DNA of 64,000 nt from Eulemur rufifrons (Eukaryota; Chordata; Mammalia; Primates; Lemuridae): NCBI RefSeq assembly GCF_041146395.1, contig NC_090985.1:1773501-1837500 (forward strand), read 5' to 3'. Made by a program: the position numbers and the translations under genes. This document shows, one piece after another, positions 36,446 to 49,100 of this stretch. How positions within the stretch are numbered: the first letter of the stretch is position 1; every line of letters begins with the position of its first letter. The notes under the pieces were generated by a model, which had not been told where the DNA came from, made no database searches, and worked only from the letters and a program-made list of their open reading frames with translations.

Positions 36446-38869
36446 TCCTCCCCGACCCCGAGTGTCCGAGACCAGCACCCCGGCAGAGCACTGGCCACTG
36501 GCCAGACAGTGTCTGTCTCGATGCTCACGATGACCCTGGAGTGTAGGGTGCGTCATCCCGGTTCAGAGTAAAGAGAGCGGAGTCCGGGCGGCTGGCGGTT
36601 TTCCCTGTGAGCCGTGCGGCTGAGGTTGGAGACTCCATGGCCCATGCCCTGGGCCACCGCGGTCCTGCCCGTGGCCGAGCTGACGCGCCACTGTGCAGGC
36701 TGGACAGGAAGGGCCGTGGCTGTCGCTCCACATCTCGTCCCTCCCCCGCCGCACAGCTCTCCCTGCCTCCCTCTCCGCTGTTCAGGGGATCCCTGACGAC
36801 AGCCCTGGGCTCCGCAGCAGGGTCCCCGCCCCCCTGGGCGCCCGAGTGCTCGATCCCAGGAGGCCGGGCTGCCTCGGGGTGTGCTCTTGCAAGTGCCGTT
36901 GCTCCGGGGCCTCTCTGGAAGCTTCCCTAACACTGTGCTCCTCTCCCCGTCTCCTCTCGCTCTGCAGGTGACAGGCCCGACTGCGGTGTGGCTGGGCTGG
37001 GGCGCCCGGCAGCGATGGCAGCGAGGAGAAGCAGAGACGCCAGCAAGCGACACCTCGGCTGCTCCGGTGTGTCCTCGGCCCGCGAGGCCCGGCAACCACA
37101 AGCACCAAGCGGCAGCCGGACTTGGGGACCGCTGGGCTGCTGGAAGACCGTGGCTTGTCACTGTGAGCACGTGCGGAGTGTCCCGCAGTGCTGGCCTGCG
37201 GAGAGGGGTGTCAGCGTTGTCTTTCACATACAGGCTCTGCTGAAGGCGGTCACCACGCCCTCTAAGGGACAGGCCAGCTCAGGCCATCGTGACCCGATCT
37301 GCAAGCAGCCCTGTAACCCGGCGAGGGCAGTGGGCAGCCAGTCTCCAGCCACAGCTTCCTGCGAGGCTTCTAGAATCATCCGCCAGCATGTGCTCCTCTG
37401 AGGCCCCCAGCAACTGGGAACGGCTTTGAGACTGTCTTGCCAGCGGAGAAACCAGATCCCAATGCCTGTTGCCAGAAGGTGTTTCGAGGCCAGTGGAGAA
37501 AGCCGTCCTGCCCTGGTGGAGAATTCCCAAGCGAACTTTGGAAACCCTCAGGGTTCGCCGCGGTAGAATGTTTCCTGGGGCGAATTCAGGCCTGTTCAGG
37601 GCCTGGAAGCCGCTCCGGGCAGGGGAGCACTTGTGGCCCCCGCGTGGCAGTGTGGGGCTGGCGTCTGCGGGCAGCGCGGACCCTCTGTCCCCTGGCTCCG
37701 CCGGCTGGCTCTGAGACACCATGGAAGTCTCGCTGATGCTTGGAAGAAGGGATGTGAGCAGTGGGTCCTCCAGCCATCGTCATTTTTACATCCATCCAGA
37801 AACGACGTTTTTTTGTCTTTGGAATGACCTATGTGATAATCGGAAGATGTCGGAGCTTTGGTGTCATGTCACCTTCCCGCTCTGTCCCTGGGCAGTCAGA
37901 GGCCTGCCCACGGCTTGACGGGGCCACCTGGCATCTCAGGGCAGCAGGGGAGCCCCCCCCGGAGCCCACCCCCCGCGCCTGCCCCCCCAGCCTTGCTGTC
38001 TGTCACACTCCTCCACCGAGCGAAGGTGCCGCTGTGGCCCGAGAGTCCAGGTTTCCTTCCGAGGAGCCCCACGGCGATTTGGGGCTCTTTGGCAGAGACA
38101 GCAAGCTACCTTTGGTTTCCTAAACTCATTGAGGTTGAGAGCAGGCTCTGGTTTTCCCCTGAGGACCCCAAAACTCTCCCGTCCCTGGGGTCCCCTCCTT
38201 TCTATTGCAGAGAGCATGAGATCGGGCCCTGCTCCCTCGGGGCCCGTGGGAGAGGCTCTGTTCCCAGGTGCTGCTACGAGTGACCTCACAGTCTGGCTGC
38301 AGCCACTAGAAAGGGCCCCCTTGTTCCCCGCCGATCGGGCTGGGTCAGGCAGGGTTCCTGTGAAGAGGACACCGCTGGCCTTGATTCTGAGGGTGTCGTG
38401 TTCTCCCTCCCCCGGCCTCCCCAGCACACCTGTGTGGGAGGGGCCAGGCAGAGCGCCTGGTGTCCCTGTCAGCCCCTCGTGCCTGCCCCAGCTCACTGAG
38501 CTCACACAAAGAGCTTCACTCTGGACTGGAAGGTCGGGGGTGATCGGGTTGGTCACGGAGCTGGGCTGAAGGGAGGAGCCTGTGTCGGGTGAGATGGATT
38601 TTGGCCCCTTTCTGCATGTGGGAGAATGTCCGTTTGTCTCTGGGCACAGCTACAGTCGTGTTCAGGGAGGAACTGGGGAAACGGTGGAGCGGCTGGAGCC
38701 GGCCCCGCCCAGAGCCCGTCTCGCTCCGGGTGCCACAGGGGACTTGGGCACAAAGACACCTCTCTAGTGGCATTACATTCAGAAAGGGAAATCTCACATC
38801 TTTTTAAAAACGTTCCTACCTTGAGGTTTATCTAGATAGATTCCCATACTCACTTTCTATATGAATAAA

Positions 38870-39315
38870 AGGGAAAAACAATAGTGGCTTTAACAGAATA
38901 GAAGTTTAATAAAATAGAGGTTTAATTCTCTCCCATATAAAAATAAGTCCACCATCTAGAGCGATTTTGGTTCCACACAGGGTCAGGGCCTGGGTTCTTC
39001 TACTTGCTTTGCCATCCTCGATGCGTGGCTCCCACTAATGGCCCGAGACAGCTGCTGAGGATCCGGCCATCACATCTGCATTCTGCCAGCAGGAGGAAGG
39101 AAGGAGGAAGAAAATCTGCCCTTCCCTTAAGGACATTCTCTGAAATGTACACTCTATTTCTGCTGCATTGGCCAGAACTTAATTCCAAGGCCACAACTAA
39201 CACAAGGCAGACCAAGGAACTAGTCTTCATTCTAGGTGGCTGTGTGCCCAGATAGAAATCAGGGGTTCTGTTACGAGGAATAAGGAGAAAGTGGACATTA
39301 GGGATAATTAGCTAT
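38870..39315 (+). repeat. Old interspersed repeat, family B (unassigned), upstream of exon 2
   Basis: AACAATAGTGGCTTTAACAGAATAGAAGTTTAAT, GCCATCACATCTGCATTCTGCCAGCAGGAGG, CATTGGCCAGAACTTAATTCC, then ATTCTAGGTGGCTGTGTGCCCAGATAG and ATCAGGGGTTCTGTTACGAGG. The order matches a mammalian repeat consensus I recognise, but I will not assign the family from memory. Confidence 0.55.
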
Positions 39316-39454
39316 CTTTGCCCCACCTTCCTCTTGGACAGGTAATATGAAAAGGGCTATAACATGCAGGCGTCTGTATTTAGGTTTCCAATGTTATTAC
39401 CGGAAACTGGTTCAAGAAGCATAGACTGAAAATGTATAGGTTAGAAATCAGCCA

Positions 39455-39560
39455 ATCCACACCCTCATTTCATTTAACGAAGATTCGAAAACTGAGATCC
39501 AGAGGGGTTAAGCAAGTCGGCGGAGATCACACAGCCAGTCGGGGCATCTCGTTCCCAGCT
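39455..39560 (-). mobile_element. MIR fragment
   Basis: GAAAACTGAGATCCAGAGGGGTTAAGCAAGTC, then AGATCACACAGCCAGTCGG. Confidence 0.65.
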
Positions 39561-39764
39561 CAAGTTCAGTGGGGATTTTAGTTCTTCTCTGTTTCTTAAG
39601 AAAAAAGCTTCATTCTGGAGGTGGGGGGAGCTCGAGCTCCAAGGGTGCAATCCCAGCCTTCGCTGGGTCCCTGGGCTGCAGGACAGGCGGGACGATGGCG
39701 AGGTTTGCGCCCCGATCTGCCCAGCCCTGAGCAGTGGCAGCTGAGGAAGCCGCCAGTGAGGCCT

Positions 39765-39950
39765 GTGTGTGTGCCCGTCCCTGCCTCCGCGCGCCCGTCC
39801 CTGCCTCCGCGCGCCCGACCCTGCCTTCCTGTGCCCGTCCCTGCCTCCGTGTGCTCATGGTGCTGTCTCTGCGCCCGTCCCTGCCTCCGCGCGCCCGTCC
39901 CTGCCTCCGTGTGCTCATGGTGCTGTCTCAGCGCCCGCCCTGCCTGCTCG
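39765..39950. repeat. 20-bp minisatellite just upstream of CEMIP exon 2
   Basis: Units of GCGCCCGTCCCTGCCTCCGC repeat in a 60-bp higher-order pattern: GTGCTCATGGTGCTGTCTC recurs at 39850 and 39910, exactly 60 bp apart. The array is C/T-rich on the sense strand. It ends about 50 bp before the splice acceptor at 39996-39997, and the reading frame of exon 2 is open through it. Confidence 0.92.
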
Positions 39951-39997
39951 TCGCGGCCGCCAAGGCTGCGTGTCTGATCGCTGTGCCTCTGTTTCAG

Positions 39998-40012
39998 GGG
40001 TGCCCTGCCAGC
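39998..40012 (+). other. CEMIP: CEMIP 5' UTR segment before the start codon
   Basis: These fifteen bases lie between the splice acceptor and the ATG. They show that this is an internal exon, so the transcription start and exon 1 lie upstream, either in the first 40 kb or beyond the window. No upstream ATG lies in these 15 nt. Confidence 0.85.
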
Positions 40013-40106
40013 ATGGGAGCCACCGAGAGGCCGCGCTTCTCCTTCACGGCCGTGCTGACCCTCAGCTGGCTCGCCCTGGCCCGCCTCCCGGGAGCCGCAC
40101 CCACAG
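40013..40106 (+). CDS. CEMIP: CEMIP first coding exon (exon 2): start codon and signal peptide
   Basis: The acceptor TTTCAG ends at 39997, so 39998-40012 is 15 nt of 5' UTR before ATG at 40013. The exon encodes residues 1-31 and ends in phase 1 at the donor GTGAGC (40107). The peptide has a polar and basic N-terminus (MGATERPRF), then a hydrophobic core rich in Leu, Ala and Trp, then small residues before the cleavage region. This is a classical signal peptide like that of human CEMIP. It is the least conserved exon of the set, as is usual for signal peptides. Note that the same reading frame stays open upstream in genomic DNA to an ATG at 39734, through a minisatellite. The splice acceptor makes that extension irrelevant to the normal mRNA. 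Confidence 0.95.
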
Positions 40107-43100
40107 GTGAGCACCGCACGGCCCTCAGGGGAGCCAGGTCGCTGGCGGGAGCGGCCAGGAGGGGCCGTGGAGTGGGCTCGGGGGCCTGGGGGGCCCTGGC
40201 CAGTCCTCTCGAAATTCACTGATCCCAGGCAAGTCCCATCCTGGCTCAGTCCCGGCGCCCACACAGCGAAGGGGCTGGACTAGAATCAGGGGTGCAGACT
40301 CAGCGTCTGTGGGAGCCAGGCAGGGCCCCTGTTCATCCGGGAAGCTGAGCCCCTCTGAGGGACACCCACTTCTCGGTTCCAGCCGCCTGCTGCCTGTGGG
40401 AAGGTGGGTCCCCTGTCGCGGGATCTCCTGAGTTCTTAAGAGAAGCCAGAGTCTATATTTTTATGTAAAAGCTTCCTGGTCTTTATTTTTTTTCCCTCCC
40501 TCCCCGGCCCTCCCTGGTCTTTACATATTAGTAACTAATTCAAATTCTAAAAGCCCCCCCACCTGAGAGTCAGCTGGTCCACCTCCTCCTGGGCCACCTG
40601 ATGTCACCACCCCGTTCTGCTTTGGTGTCGTGAGATCCGGGCATAAAGCGCTTTCCAGCCGTGACGCTCCCAGTGAGGTTTAGGTCTGTTTTTCTGTCTC
40701 GATGTGGTCGACGTTTTCCCCATGTGATCCTGAATTAACGTCGGAAGCGTAAAGCGGTTTTCCAGGAAATAAACCAGACTGTGGTGGAAGGTGGTGAGAG
40801 CCGGGGACAGTCTGGAAACTGACGAGGGGTTGTGCTGTGACGTCACCACCACCGGCTGTTGCTCAAAGACACTGTTCAATATTCTCATAGCCATCGAGTT
40901 TGATGCTTTTCTGCAATAAGGATAAAGAACCCGACATTGTGTTACACTTTGTGTTTTCAACCCACTGACGGAGGAAGGTAATCTGTAATCGTAACTAGCG
41001 AAATTCTTTTACTGCGATTTCCTATAGAATCTGTCCTGCCCTCAGAGGACACAGCGAGCCAGGCAGTGACCGGCAGTATTGCCTGAATTCATCCATCTTT
41101 CTGCCATTTGTCAGTTAGCGCACACAGGGGGCAGGGCTGTGTGCCAGGAGCTGGGCCTAGGCTTATCTTCCAGGGTGACCCTCCTGGGGGAGGTGTGCTC
41201 AGGTGCTCCCCTTGACCATCTCCTCCCACGGCCTGTCCCTCTCCGCGGGTGGCATGTCAACCGTGCGGAAAGGGGCTGGTGTGTGGTCTCTGACCTCAGA
41301 GGGATGCGGTGGCCAGCCCTGCGTCCAGGCTCCAAGTAGGTCGCCTGTGTTCCCTCCCGGTCCTGCTGGGCGTGGCCCCTCCCGGGAAAGTCAGGGTGGT
41401 TGCTATGGTGACGCCTCGGGGAAAGCTCAGGCCCTTGTCAGCCACCCACTGGTTCCTGCGAATGAAGATCCACGGACGCCGGCCTTCGCCGAGAGCAGAA
41501 TGTCTGGCTCCGACCAGGGAGCGTCCACGCAAGGCTGGTCTTGCGACTGATGGGTGTCAGAGCTTCTGGAGAGCTGGGACTCGTGTTCCCGACGGCAGGA
41601 GAGTCTGCAGGGTCAGACTGACCACGCCAAGTCCAGGTGCCAAGCCTGGTGCGAATGTGTGCACTGGAGTGTGGAGGGGCCGTCGGGGCGGTCCTGGCAG
41701 GACGTGGCCGTGAGACCCGAGGCTCTGCACGGCGGAGCTGGGACGGCGCCTTCCCAGCATGCTCATGGCTCCTTGCCTGGGCCACCGGGCTCCCAGCTGA
41801 CACGTGTGTTCTCCACATGGCCCAGGAGTCCCCTCCTTGGAGACTGACACTCTCATACGGGGCTGGGCGGAGGGCAGCCCAGGGCCTCTGCTGGAAGCCA
41901 GCCAAGCGCTTGAGCCGCCTGGGGACAGACCCAGGGGTGGCTCGGGGCCCTCACGGCCACCCTGACTGCTCAGCACCAAAGCAGAGCCCCCCGTCCCCGC
42001 CGCACCCCTGCCCTTTGCTGGCAGCTCTGCTCTTGCATTGAGGCGGGAAGCCCACTCACATGCAAGCCACACGTGTTGTCATCACGCCGCCACCGTGGGA
42101 GCTCCGGGCACTCACAGTGGCTGGAGAGCTGCTTTGCTGAGACCCCAAAACCGTGAAGTTCTTTCCTTGATGGACGAGATCTGAAGCTGAGCCGGGGTCG
42201 GCGGCCAGGCCCATGGAGCACGAAGCAGGGCAGTTGCGGGGCTGGGCAGGGAGGATGCGGACGAGACTCAGCAAACATACATTGAGCACCACTGCATACG
42301 CTCTCCGCTTTGCAGAGGAGAGAAGGGCCAGTCGCTGCCTTCAGATGGGCAGAGAGGACAACTCAACGCGGGCTTGGGGGTCGTATCTAGCGCTCCTAAG
42401 AGCAAAGGGTCAAGTTCCTTCCAGTTCTTGAGGTGCATAAACACGGACAGACGCTCTTACTCCAGAGATAACCGAATACAAATCAAGCAACTTGCAGAAC
42501 TGACACGCGGTAATTATAGGTAATTACATTGAGCCCAGAGCCCTCCCGGGGCGTCCCGTGCTGTGGCCGTGGCTTGCCCCACCCCCTTCCTGGAGACACG
42601 ACCTCTCCCGGGCCAAGCTGGGGACCTGCCTCCGCTTCCTCCCGCTCCTACGCCGGCGTCTTCACCACCTGAGCCTGGCCCCGCCGTGGGCTTGCCCGAA
42701 TGTCACCTGCTCACGTTGCCTCGCCCTGCCCGGGGCTTTCTGAACTCTGCTGTTTCCTCCTAGTCACAGAGGAGCTGGGGCCCGGCCAGGCGTCCACTCC
42801 CACCTTGTTTGTCCAGCGCCTCCTCACCCCTCTCCCTCTGGATGTTTTCTTGCTCTCCGTGGAGCTGCTCTGTGACAGTGGCAGCCCTCCCCCTCCCCCG
42901 CCGCGGCACCTGCTGGGTAGACCCCGTTAGGGCGCGAAAGTGGAGATTCCTCTGCCGCACCCACCGTGGGGCTTTTAGGTTCAGCCAAACGTTCAGACTC
43001 CCTGGGTGACAAAGGCCCACTGGCCATCAGGGTCACTCAGGAAATACGGGGCGGGATACCCAGGTGCCATCAGAGCAGCATCAGGCTTTTCCGATCCATG

Positions 43101-46100
43101 GCGCGGTCCTGGTGGCCTTGCGCACGGCCACCCGGCAGCTGTTGACCTTGGTCCCCAGGTGGCAGCTCGGTGGGAGGACACGAGGCAGCCGCTGGGCCAG
43201 CGTGGGGGCTGCTCTGTCCTGGGATCTCTGACAGCAGCTGCGGGGACTCGGCTTTCAGGGTCCCGGAAACGTCCCACTGCGGGAGTCGCCGCACTTGGGC
43301 AGCCCACGGGGCGTCTCCCTACGTGTCCGTGTGTCCTGCTCAGCTCAGGTGCCACTTTCCAACCAGGGTCACTTCCGTTACAGGCGGTGTTGCTAGGAAA
43401 CATAGTTTATATAAATGCCATCCTTCTCCGGTTTCCAGGGGAACTGGGCTAGAAAATTAACCAAAAGTCTAATTCTCATGCAGACGTGGGTAGAGTTTTG
43501 TTAATTCCTCAAAGGCTGCTTTCTAGCGGGCAGGGTATTTCGGAATCCCCGTCGTCTGGGTGAGTCGTAGCTTCAGATCTTAGCGTGTCCCGAGGAGCCG
43601 TCTAGTCCGCCCTTTGTGTTATAAATGGGAACACTGAACCCAGACAAGGGGAGTGACGTGTTGGCAGACACAGGATGAGCTAGTGAGAGATGAGGGCCCG
43701 GCCCAGGTCCTGCCTCCGGCCTCAGGGGTCTCCGGCTCTCTGAAGTCTTAGTTCTAACCGGGGAGGCACGTGGGGGCCCCGTGTGCTCTGTAGCAACTCT
43801 TCCTCGGGGAGGCTGGCGGGTGGGAGCAGTGACATCTCTTTGTCCTTGGCAGTGGCCACCGGGTGCCCCGACCAGAGCCCTGAGCTGCAGCCCTGGACCC
43901 CCGGCCACGACCGGGACCACCACGTGCGCATTGGCCGGGGCAGGACACTGCTGCTCACGTCCTCGGCCACGGTCCACTCCATCCACGTCACCGAGGGAGG
44001 TGAGTCGGCCTCCCCGCTGCGCCCTCTTCCCGCCACGGCCCCAGAGCGAGCTCGCGGGTGCAGGGGCCGCGACTTCCGTGGACAGAGCAAGTGCCGCGTG
44101 CTTTGGATCGTGTCAGGGTACCTGGTTGTCTGAGACGACCGTCAGCCCTGAGGCCTCAGCGGTGGCTTCTCGGGGTCCAGTCTCAGTGAAGGCAGCATTT
44201 AGAGAGGACACCCCCCCCCTCCCCCCGGTGCCGCGAGGTGAGCAGCCGTGCTGAGCTCACCTTTGGGGCCTCGGCCCTCAGGTACGGCACACACAGTGGC
44301 GGCCGCCGACCAGGTGGCGTTATTCACCACGCAGAGCAGAGCAGGGAGAGGAGGAATCGCCAGCCCCCGTATCCGTGGGGTCTTCATCTGTGGATTCAAC
44401 CAACCGCGGATGGAAAATATTTGGAAAAAGATTGCCATCTGTACTGAACACATACAGACTTTTTCTTGTCATCATTTCCTAAAAAACACAGCGTAACAGC
44501 TATTTACGTGGCAGTTACGTTGCGTTAGGTGTTATAAATAATCTAGAGATGAATCTAGAGATGAGGGCGTGCGTAGGTCACGTGCAAACACGCAGACACG
44601 ACACCGCGTCCTCGAATTCCGGTGTCCGAGGGAGGCGCCAAAGCCAGTCCCCATGGTTACTAGGGGACCCGGGTACTCGTGGGCACAGCAAGCACACGCG
44701 TGTTTGGAAGGCGTGCATTTTGCCTGCTGGGGGAGATGGGGGCGGGGGGAGTCTGCCCCAGGCTCTGCGACAGCCGCGCGGTGACACTTGTGTTCCCAAC
44801 CGCACCCCTTCCTCCCCAGGCAAGCTCGTCGTCAAGGACCACGCTGAGCCGATCGTTTTGCGAACGCGGCACATCCTGATCGACGAGGGCGGAGAGCTGC
44901 ACGCGGGCAGTGCTCTCTGCCCATTCCAGGGCAGTTTCAGCATCGTTTTGTACGGCAGGTGGGTGGGCCCCTCCCGGGGGCCGGCGCGCTCGCACCTGTC
45001 AGGAGGGGGACACGTCCAAAGCAGAGGAGGAGGCAAGAGGCCCGGCTTTAGTGTAAGGTGGGAGCCATCGTTCTGTCCTGCCAGGGGGACCAGAATGCGA
45101 CAGGTGGTGATTTGGGGGGTGCCGGAGATGCCCATGAGGCTTTTATTCATTGCGGCCTGGGTGCCGTCCTGTGGCACAGAAGTCCCTGTCAGCCTTTCAG
45201 CCACTTTGCGATCATGTCCTGTTCAGGGAGGGTCTGCGAGTGTCTGTCTCACGGGATGGGTGGACGGGACGCAGGAAACCCCATGGCAGTCCCCTCTGGC
45301 TCTGCGCCCCCTTAAGCAGTCGACAGCTCCAAGCGGTGGTAGCCAAGATCACAGGGTCGGGGGGGCTGCGGTGCCTGCCCAGGGGCCCCCACACCTGATG
45401 TGGACCAAAATGTAAACACCTAGAACTAAAAAGAAGAGATGCCAACATGTAAACGAATGGGAACATCCACTTGCCCCTCCGGGCCTCATTTTGGTCTGGC
45501 GTGGAGATCGGGTTGCTCGTGCCATTTTTACTGACCGTGGGCGACCACCAAGGTGTGACTGGCTCAGTGGCGGCCGCGGTGGGACTCAGGGCGCAGTGAG
45601 TGACTCCTAGGGCCCCTCTGGCTCAGCATCCAGCGAGGAGGCGTGCCGGCCGACGCTGGGCGCTGTTGTCTCCCGCAGGGCGGACGAGGGTGTTCAGCCG
45701 GATCCCTACTTTGGCCTGAAGTACATCGGCGTTGGCCGGGGAGGCACCCTGGAGCTGCACGGGCAGAAAAAGCTGTCCTGGACATTTCTGAACAAGACCC
45801 TGCACCCGGGCGGCATGCAGGAAGGAGGCTATTTCTTCGAGAGGAGCTGGGGCCACCGTGGAGTCATCGTTCACGTCATCGACCCCAAGTCAGGGACAGT
45901 CATCCATTCTGACCGGTAAGGCTCGCGTCCGCCTGAGCACATGCTCGTCCACTCGGCGCACGCTGACCGCGCGTGCCCGGCCGGGTGCCGCTGCAGGTGC
46001 GGGGAGAACGGCCGCGGCTCGGAACCCCCGCCCTCGAGGGGTCCTGTCCTTCCCGGGCGTTCGCCTAGCGACGTTGAATGCACAGGAGCAGACGGGCACA

Positions 46101-49100
46101 CGCACACGCACACGCACACGCACACGCACACGCAGCACGGTTTCAGAACGTGACCTTAACGTGACCTTGGTAACAGCTGGAAAAGAGACAGGGATGGCGA
46201 CCGGGGAAGACCCCCGTGCGCGGGGTGGTCGGGGAGGCCGGCGTCGGGAAGCAGCGTTTGCGCTGAGCGCTGCCAGGGAGGACGAGTCAGGGAGTGTTCA
46301 AGACAGACAGCAGCGGGTGCAAAGGGCAGAGGGTGAAAGGGCATGGTGTTCTCAAAGGATGGAAAAGCCACCAGCGGGGCAGGGTCCCGAGAGCTTTGGG
46401 GGGCTGCAGGCAGGGACGTGGGCACCACGGGCAGGGCCAGGGCCTCAAGGGCCATGCCGAGGAGGCGGGTTCTGTCCCAAGCGAGACGCACGGCCGCTGA
46501 AGAGCTTTAGGAAGGGCACGATCTGATCATACACGCCGACGGCCGCGTGAGCTGTACTGTTGAGCCCCGGGCCTCGTGAAGCCAAACCCTGCAGTGGTTC
46601 GTGAAAATCTTACCTGATGGTCCTGTTGTTATAACTAATATTGACAATCTAATTCTAAAAACGTGATTGCGTTGCATATAAGTCATGCACAGAAAACAAT
46701 AAAAAATAACACATTAGAAAGGATCGTTTTGTTTTAATAAAACACCGTGGCCCCGGGGAAATTTTTTTTTCTTATGTGGCAGTCAGTGTGTTGAAAGAAC
46801 CTTCTGGCTGCTGTGTAGAGAAGGGGTTGATTGTGGAAGGCCAAAGTGAAGACAGCAGAGGTGGTTGGGAAGCTGCTGTGGTCTAGGCAAGAAACGGCCC
46901 AGACTGGTTCCACCCCCGTGATGAGGACTCGGGTAGACGCAACGGTGGTAGGAACACGTGAACTTGGGAGCCGTCTGGGGGGCAGGGGAGGCAGGGCTCC
47001 CGCTCGCTCCCTGTCACCCTCGTCCCTGCTCCGGGTTCTGCAGAGGCGGGACCTGCCCCTCCAGGCCCCGGGGGCTCTCCTGGCCCTTCGGGTGGTCCCA
47101 GGGTGCTCAGAGGGAAGGACGCCGCTGGGCAGACAGACACGCAGCTGTCCTGGGGCTGCTGGGGGAGGGGCCGCGGGACTCCCCAGGAACAGGCCACAAG
47201 CCGTGAGTGTCGCCGTAAAGGCAGCAGGGACCAGCTGAGTCCGGGCCGGGGCAGGGCGGGAGATGGCGTCCCTGCCGCTCTCGTGGACAGCCACACCTGA
47301 CCCTCAGGGACTACTAGCAGCAGTGACACAAGCGCCGGACCCGGTGGGAAATGCTGTTGGTCACTTTCCCTGCCACACGTGTCATACTTGAATCTCCGTA
47401 AAAGTTCCGAGAGGCAGGTCCTGCTGCTGTCGGATTGCACTGAGGCTCAGTGGGGCTAAACTGGTCGGGGTCACAGTGCTGGTGTCAGAGACGGGATCGA
47501 GACCCACATGTGCCCGGACACTTCAGGCTGTGTCGCCTCCACCAGGTGGGTGGGTCATCCAGGTGGGCATCCAGGTGGGTGGATCGTCCAGGTGGGCATC
47601 CAGGTGGTGGTCGTCCAGGTGGGCGTCCGGGTGGGCGCGTTGTCCTCGCTGGGTAGCGCCAGGCTGGCAGCCACGGTGCCTGGGCCGGGCGGTGGAGGAC
47701 GCAGGGTTGGGGGGGCTGCTCCAGGTTGTGCAAACAGCTGAAAGCAAGTTGAGGGCTCAGGGCACCTCTCGGCCACCTCTCAGCCACCGCTGTTGTTCTT
47801 TCCAAAACCTGTTGGCTGTTCACACTGGCTGGTTTCTCTGGATCCATTGTAGAACTATTTTGCTTAAGTTCCAAGACACATTCTTTTGCAATTCCCACCG
47901 TAATTGCACAAAATCTTTGTACTTAGCGGAGAGTTGGGATGTTTTTCCTTTGTAAATTCTTCTCACCATTGGTATAGACTTTTTTTTTTGAAATTTGTAT
48001 TTTGTGTGTGTGAAGGTGAGCTGTCGCTGTCGGCTTTGAGGCTGTCGGTTCTTGTGGTGAGAAGAGATCTGCTATGTAACGTTGTACAACAACACTACGT
48101 TGTGCACTTGAATACCTGTGAAGAGGGTGCATCCGCTACAGTAAATGTTCTCATACAGTAAAGTAAAATACTTTTTAAAAAAGTAAACAGGAAAAAAAGT
48201 AGGAATGCAACACTTACTGTAGGCAGCGGTTATGTCCCCGCCACTGTGTAAATCAGACGTTTTAACGATTCTAGGAGGCATTATTATAAGTAGGTGGTTC
48301 TGGGGATAGGAGAAGTGATTTGGGATAATCTCCATGTCCTTTTGAAATATTTTGGAATTAATGTTTTAGTCTAGATGAGAGAGGGAAATTCCTGATGCCC
48401 TAGATCCTGGAACTGCCTCCTAGAGTCAAACTCTTGCGAGAGGCATGAGCCGCGCTCCAGGACGAAGGGGGATCAGAAGTCCCAGACCCCAAGTGTGTGA
48501 CCCACTCAACATGCGGGAGCGTGAGGTCTCCGCTTCTGCAGTGATTTCTTTGGCATTTTATCCAGTGAATGATCGCTCTGGTTCAGTCAAATCCCTTCTT
48601 GAATATCACTGTAAGGGGCTTTGCAAAGTAATTAAAGGTATTTGCTCTTTTTAACGAAGGCTTATTTCTTTAGAAGTCACAGCCCTTGGGATCTTTGGAT
48701 GGTGTGTCAGTCGTCATAACACGGACACATACTTAGATGTCTCCTTTTTTTTGCTGCTGTTAAAACTATTCAAATCCCTTCTCTGCCCGTTTTAGGTTCG
48801 ACACCTACCGGTCCAAGAAAGAGAGCGAACGTCTGGTCCAGTATTTGAACGCCGTGCCGGACGGCAGGATCCTTTCTGTTGCAGTGAACGACGAAGGTTC
48901 TCGAAACCTGGATGACACGGCCCGGAAGGCGATGACCAAACTGGGCAGCAAACATTTTCTCCACCTTGGATTCAGGTACGGCCCATCACCTCCACCTCCC
49001 CCTGCAGCGCTGAAGCAGCCCTGTCGCTGCTCCTTCCCTCCCCGCAGCCAGGCCGACCTAAGTGACAACCTAGAGGGACACAAGCTCTCTGTCCCTCTGC

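Larger units (their letters stand above)
22211..38869. other. No gene: GC-rich unique sequence with old repeat fragments
   Basis: No recognisable exon or conserved protein segment. Diverged L2/MIR and hAT pieces are listed separately. AP-1-like sites TGASTCA lie at 25180, 25450, 25901, 30271 and 33800. All open frames longer than 150 codons here have GC-driven composition and overlap on both strands. Confidence 0.5.
40107..43852 (+). other. CEMIP: CEMIP intron 2 (3746 bp)
   Basis: GT-AG intron with L2 and MIR fragments and otherwise unique sequence. A short C/T-rich tract lies at about 40480-40520. No second gene seen. Confidence 0.9.
45916..48795 (+). other. CEMIP: CEMIP intron 5 (2880 bp)
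   Basis: Contains the (CACACG)n repeat, an interrupted L2, a MIR and the CATCCAGGTGGG repeat. 47930-48720 is AT-rich and unassigned. Confidence 0.9.

Noticed and set aside
39734..40222. A 162-residue continuous frame including the CEMIP start
   Set aside because: As a normal gene product it is rejected. The acceptor at 39996-39997 and the donor at 40107 match CEMIP exon 2, and the extension is repeat-derived. Kept only as a finding about a possible alternative transcript.
40440..40530. Possible antisense retroposon tail around a C/T-rich run
   Set aside because: No SINE or LINE body is attached. It looks like a simple C/T-rich tract.
48060..48180. AT-rich stretch resembling a retroposon tail
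   Set aside because: No head, no poly-A with duplication, and no recognised family. I could not support a call.
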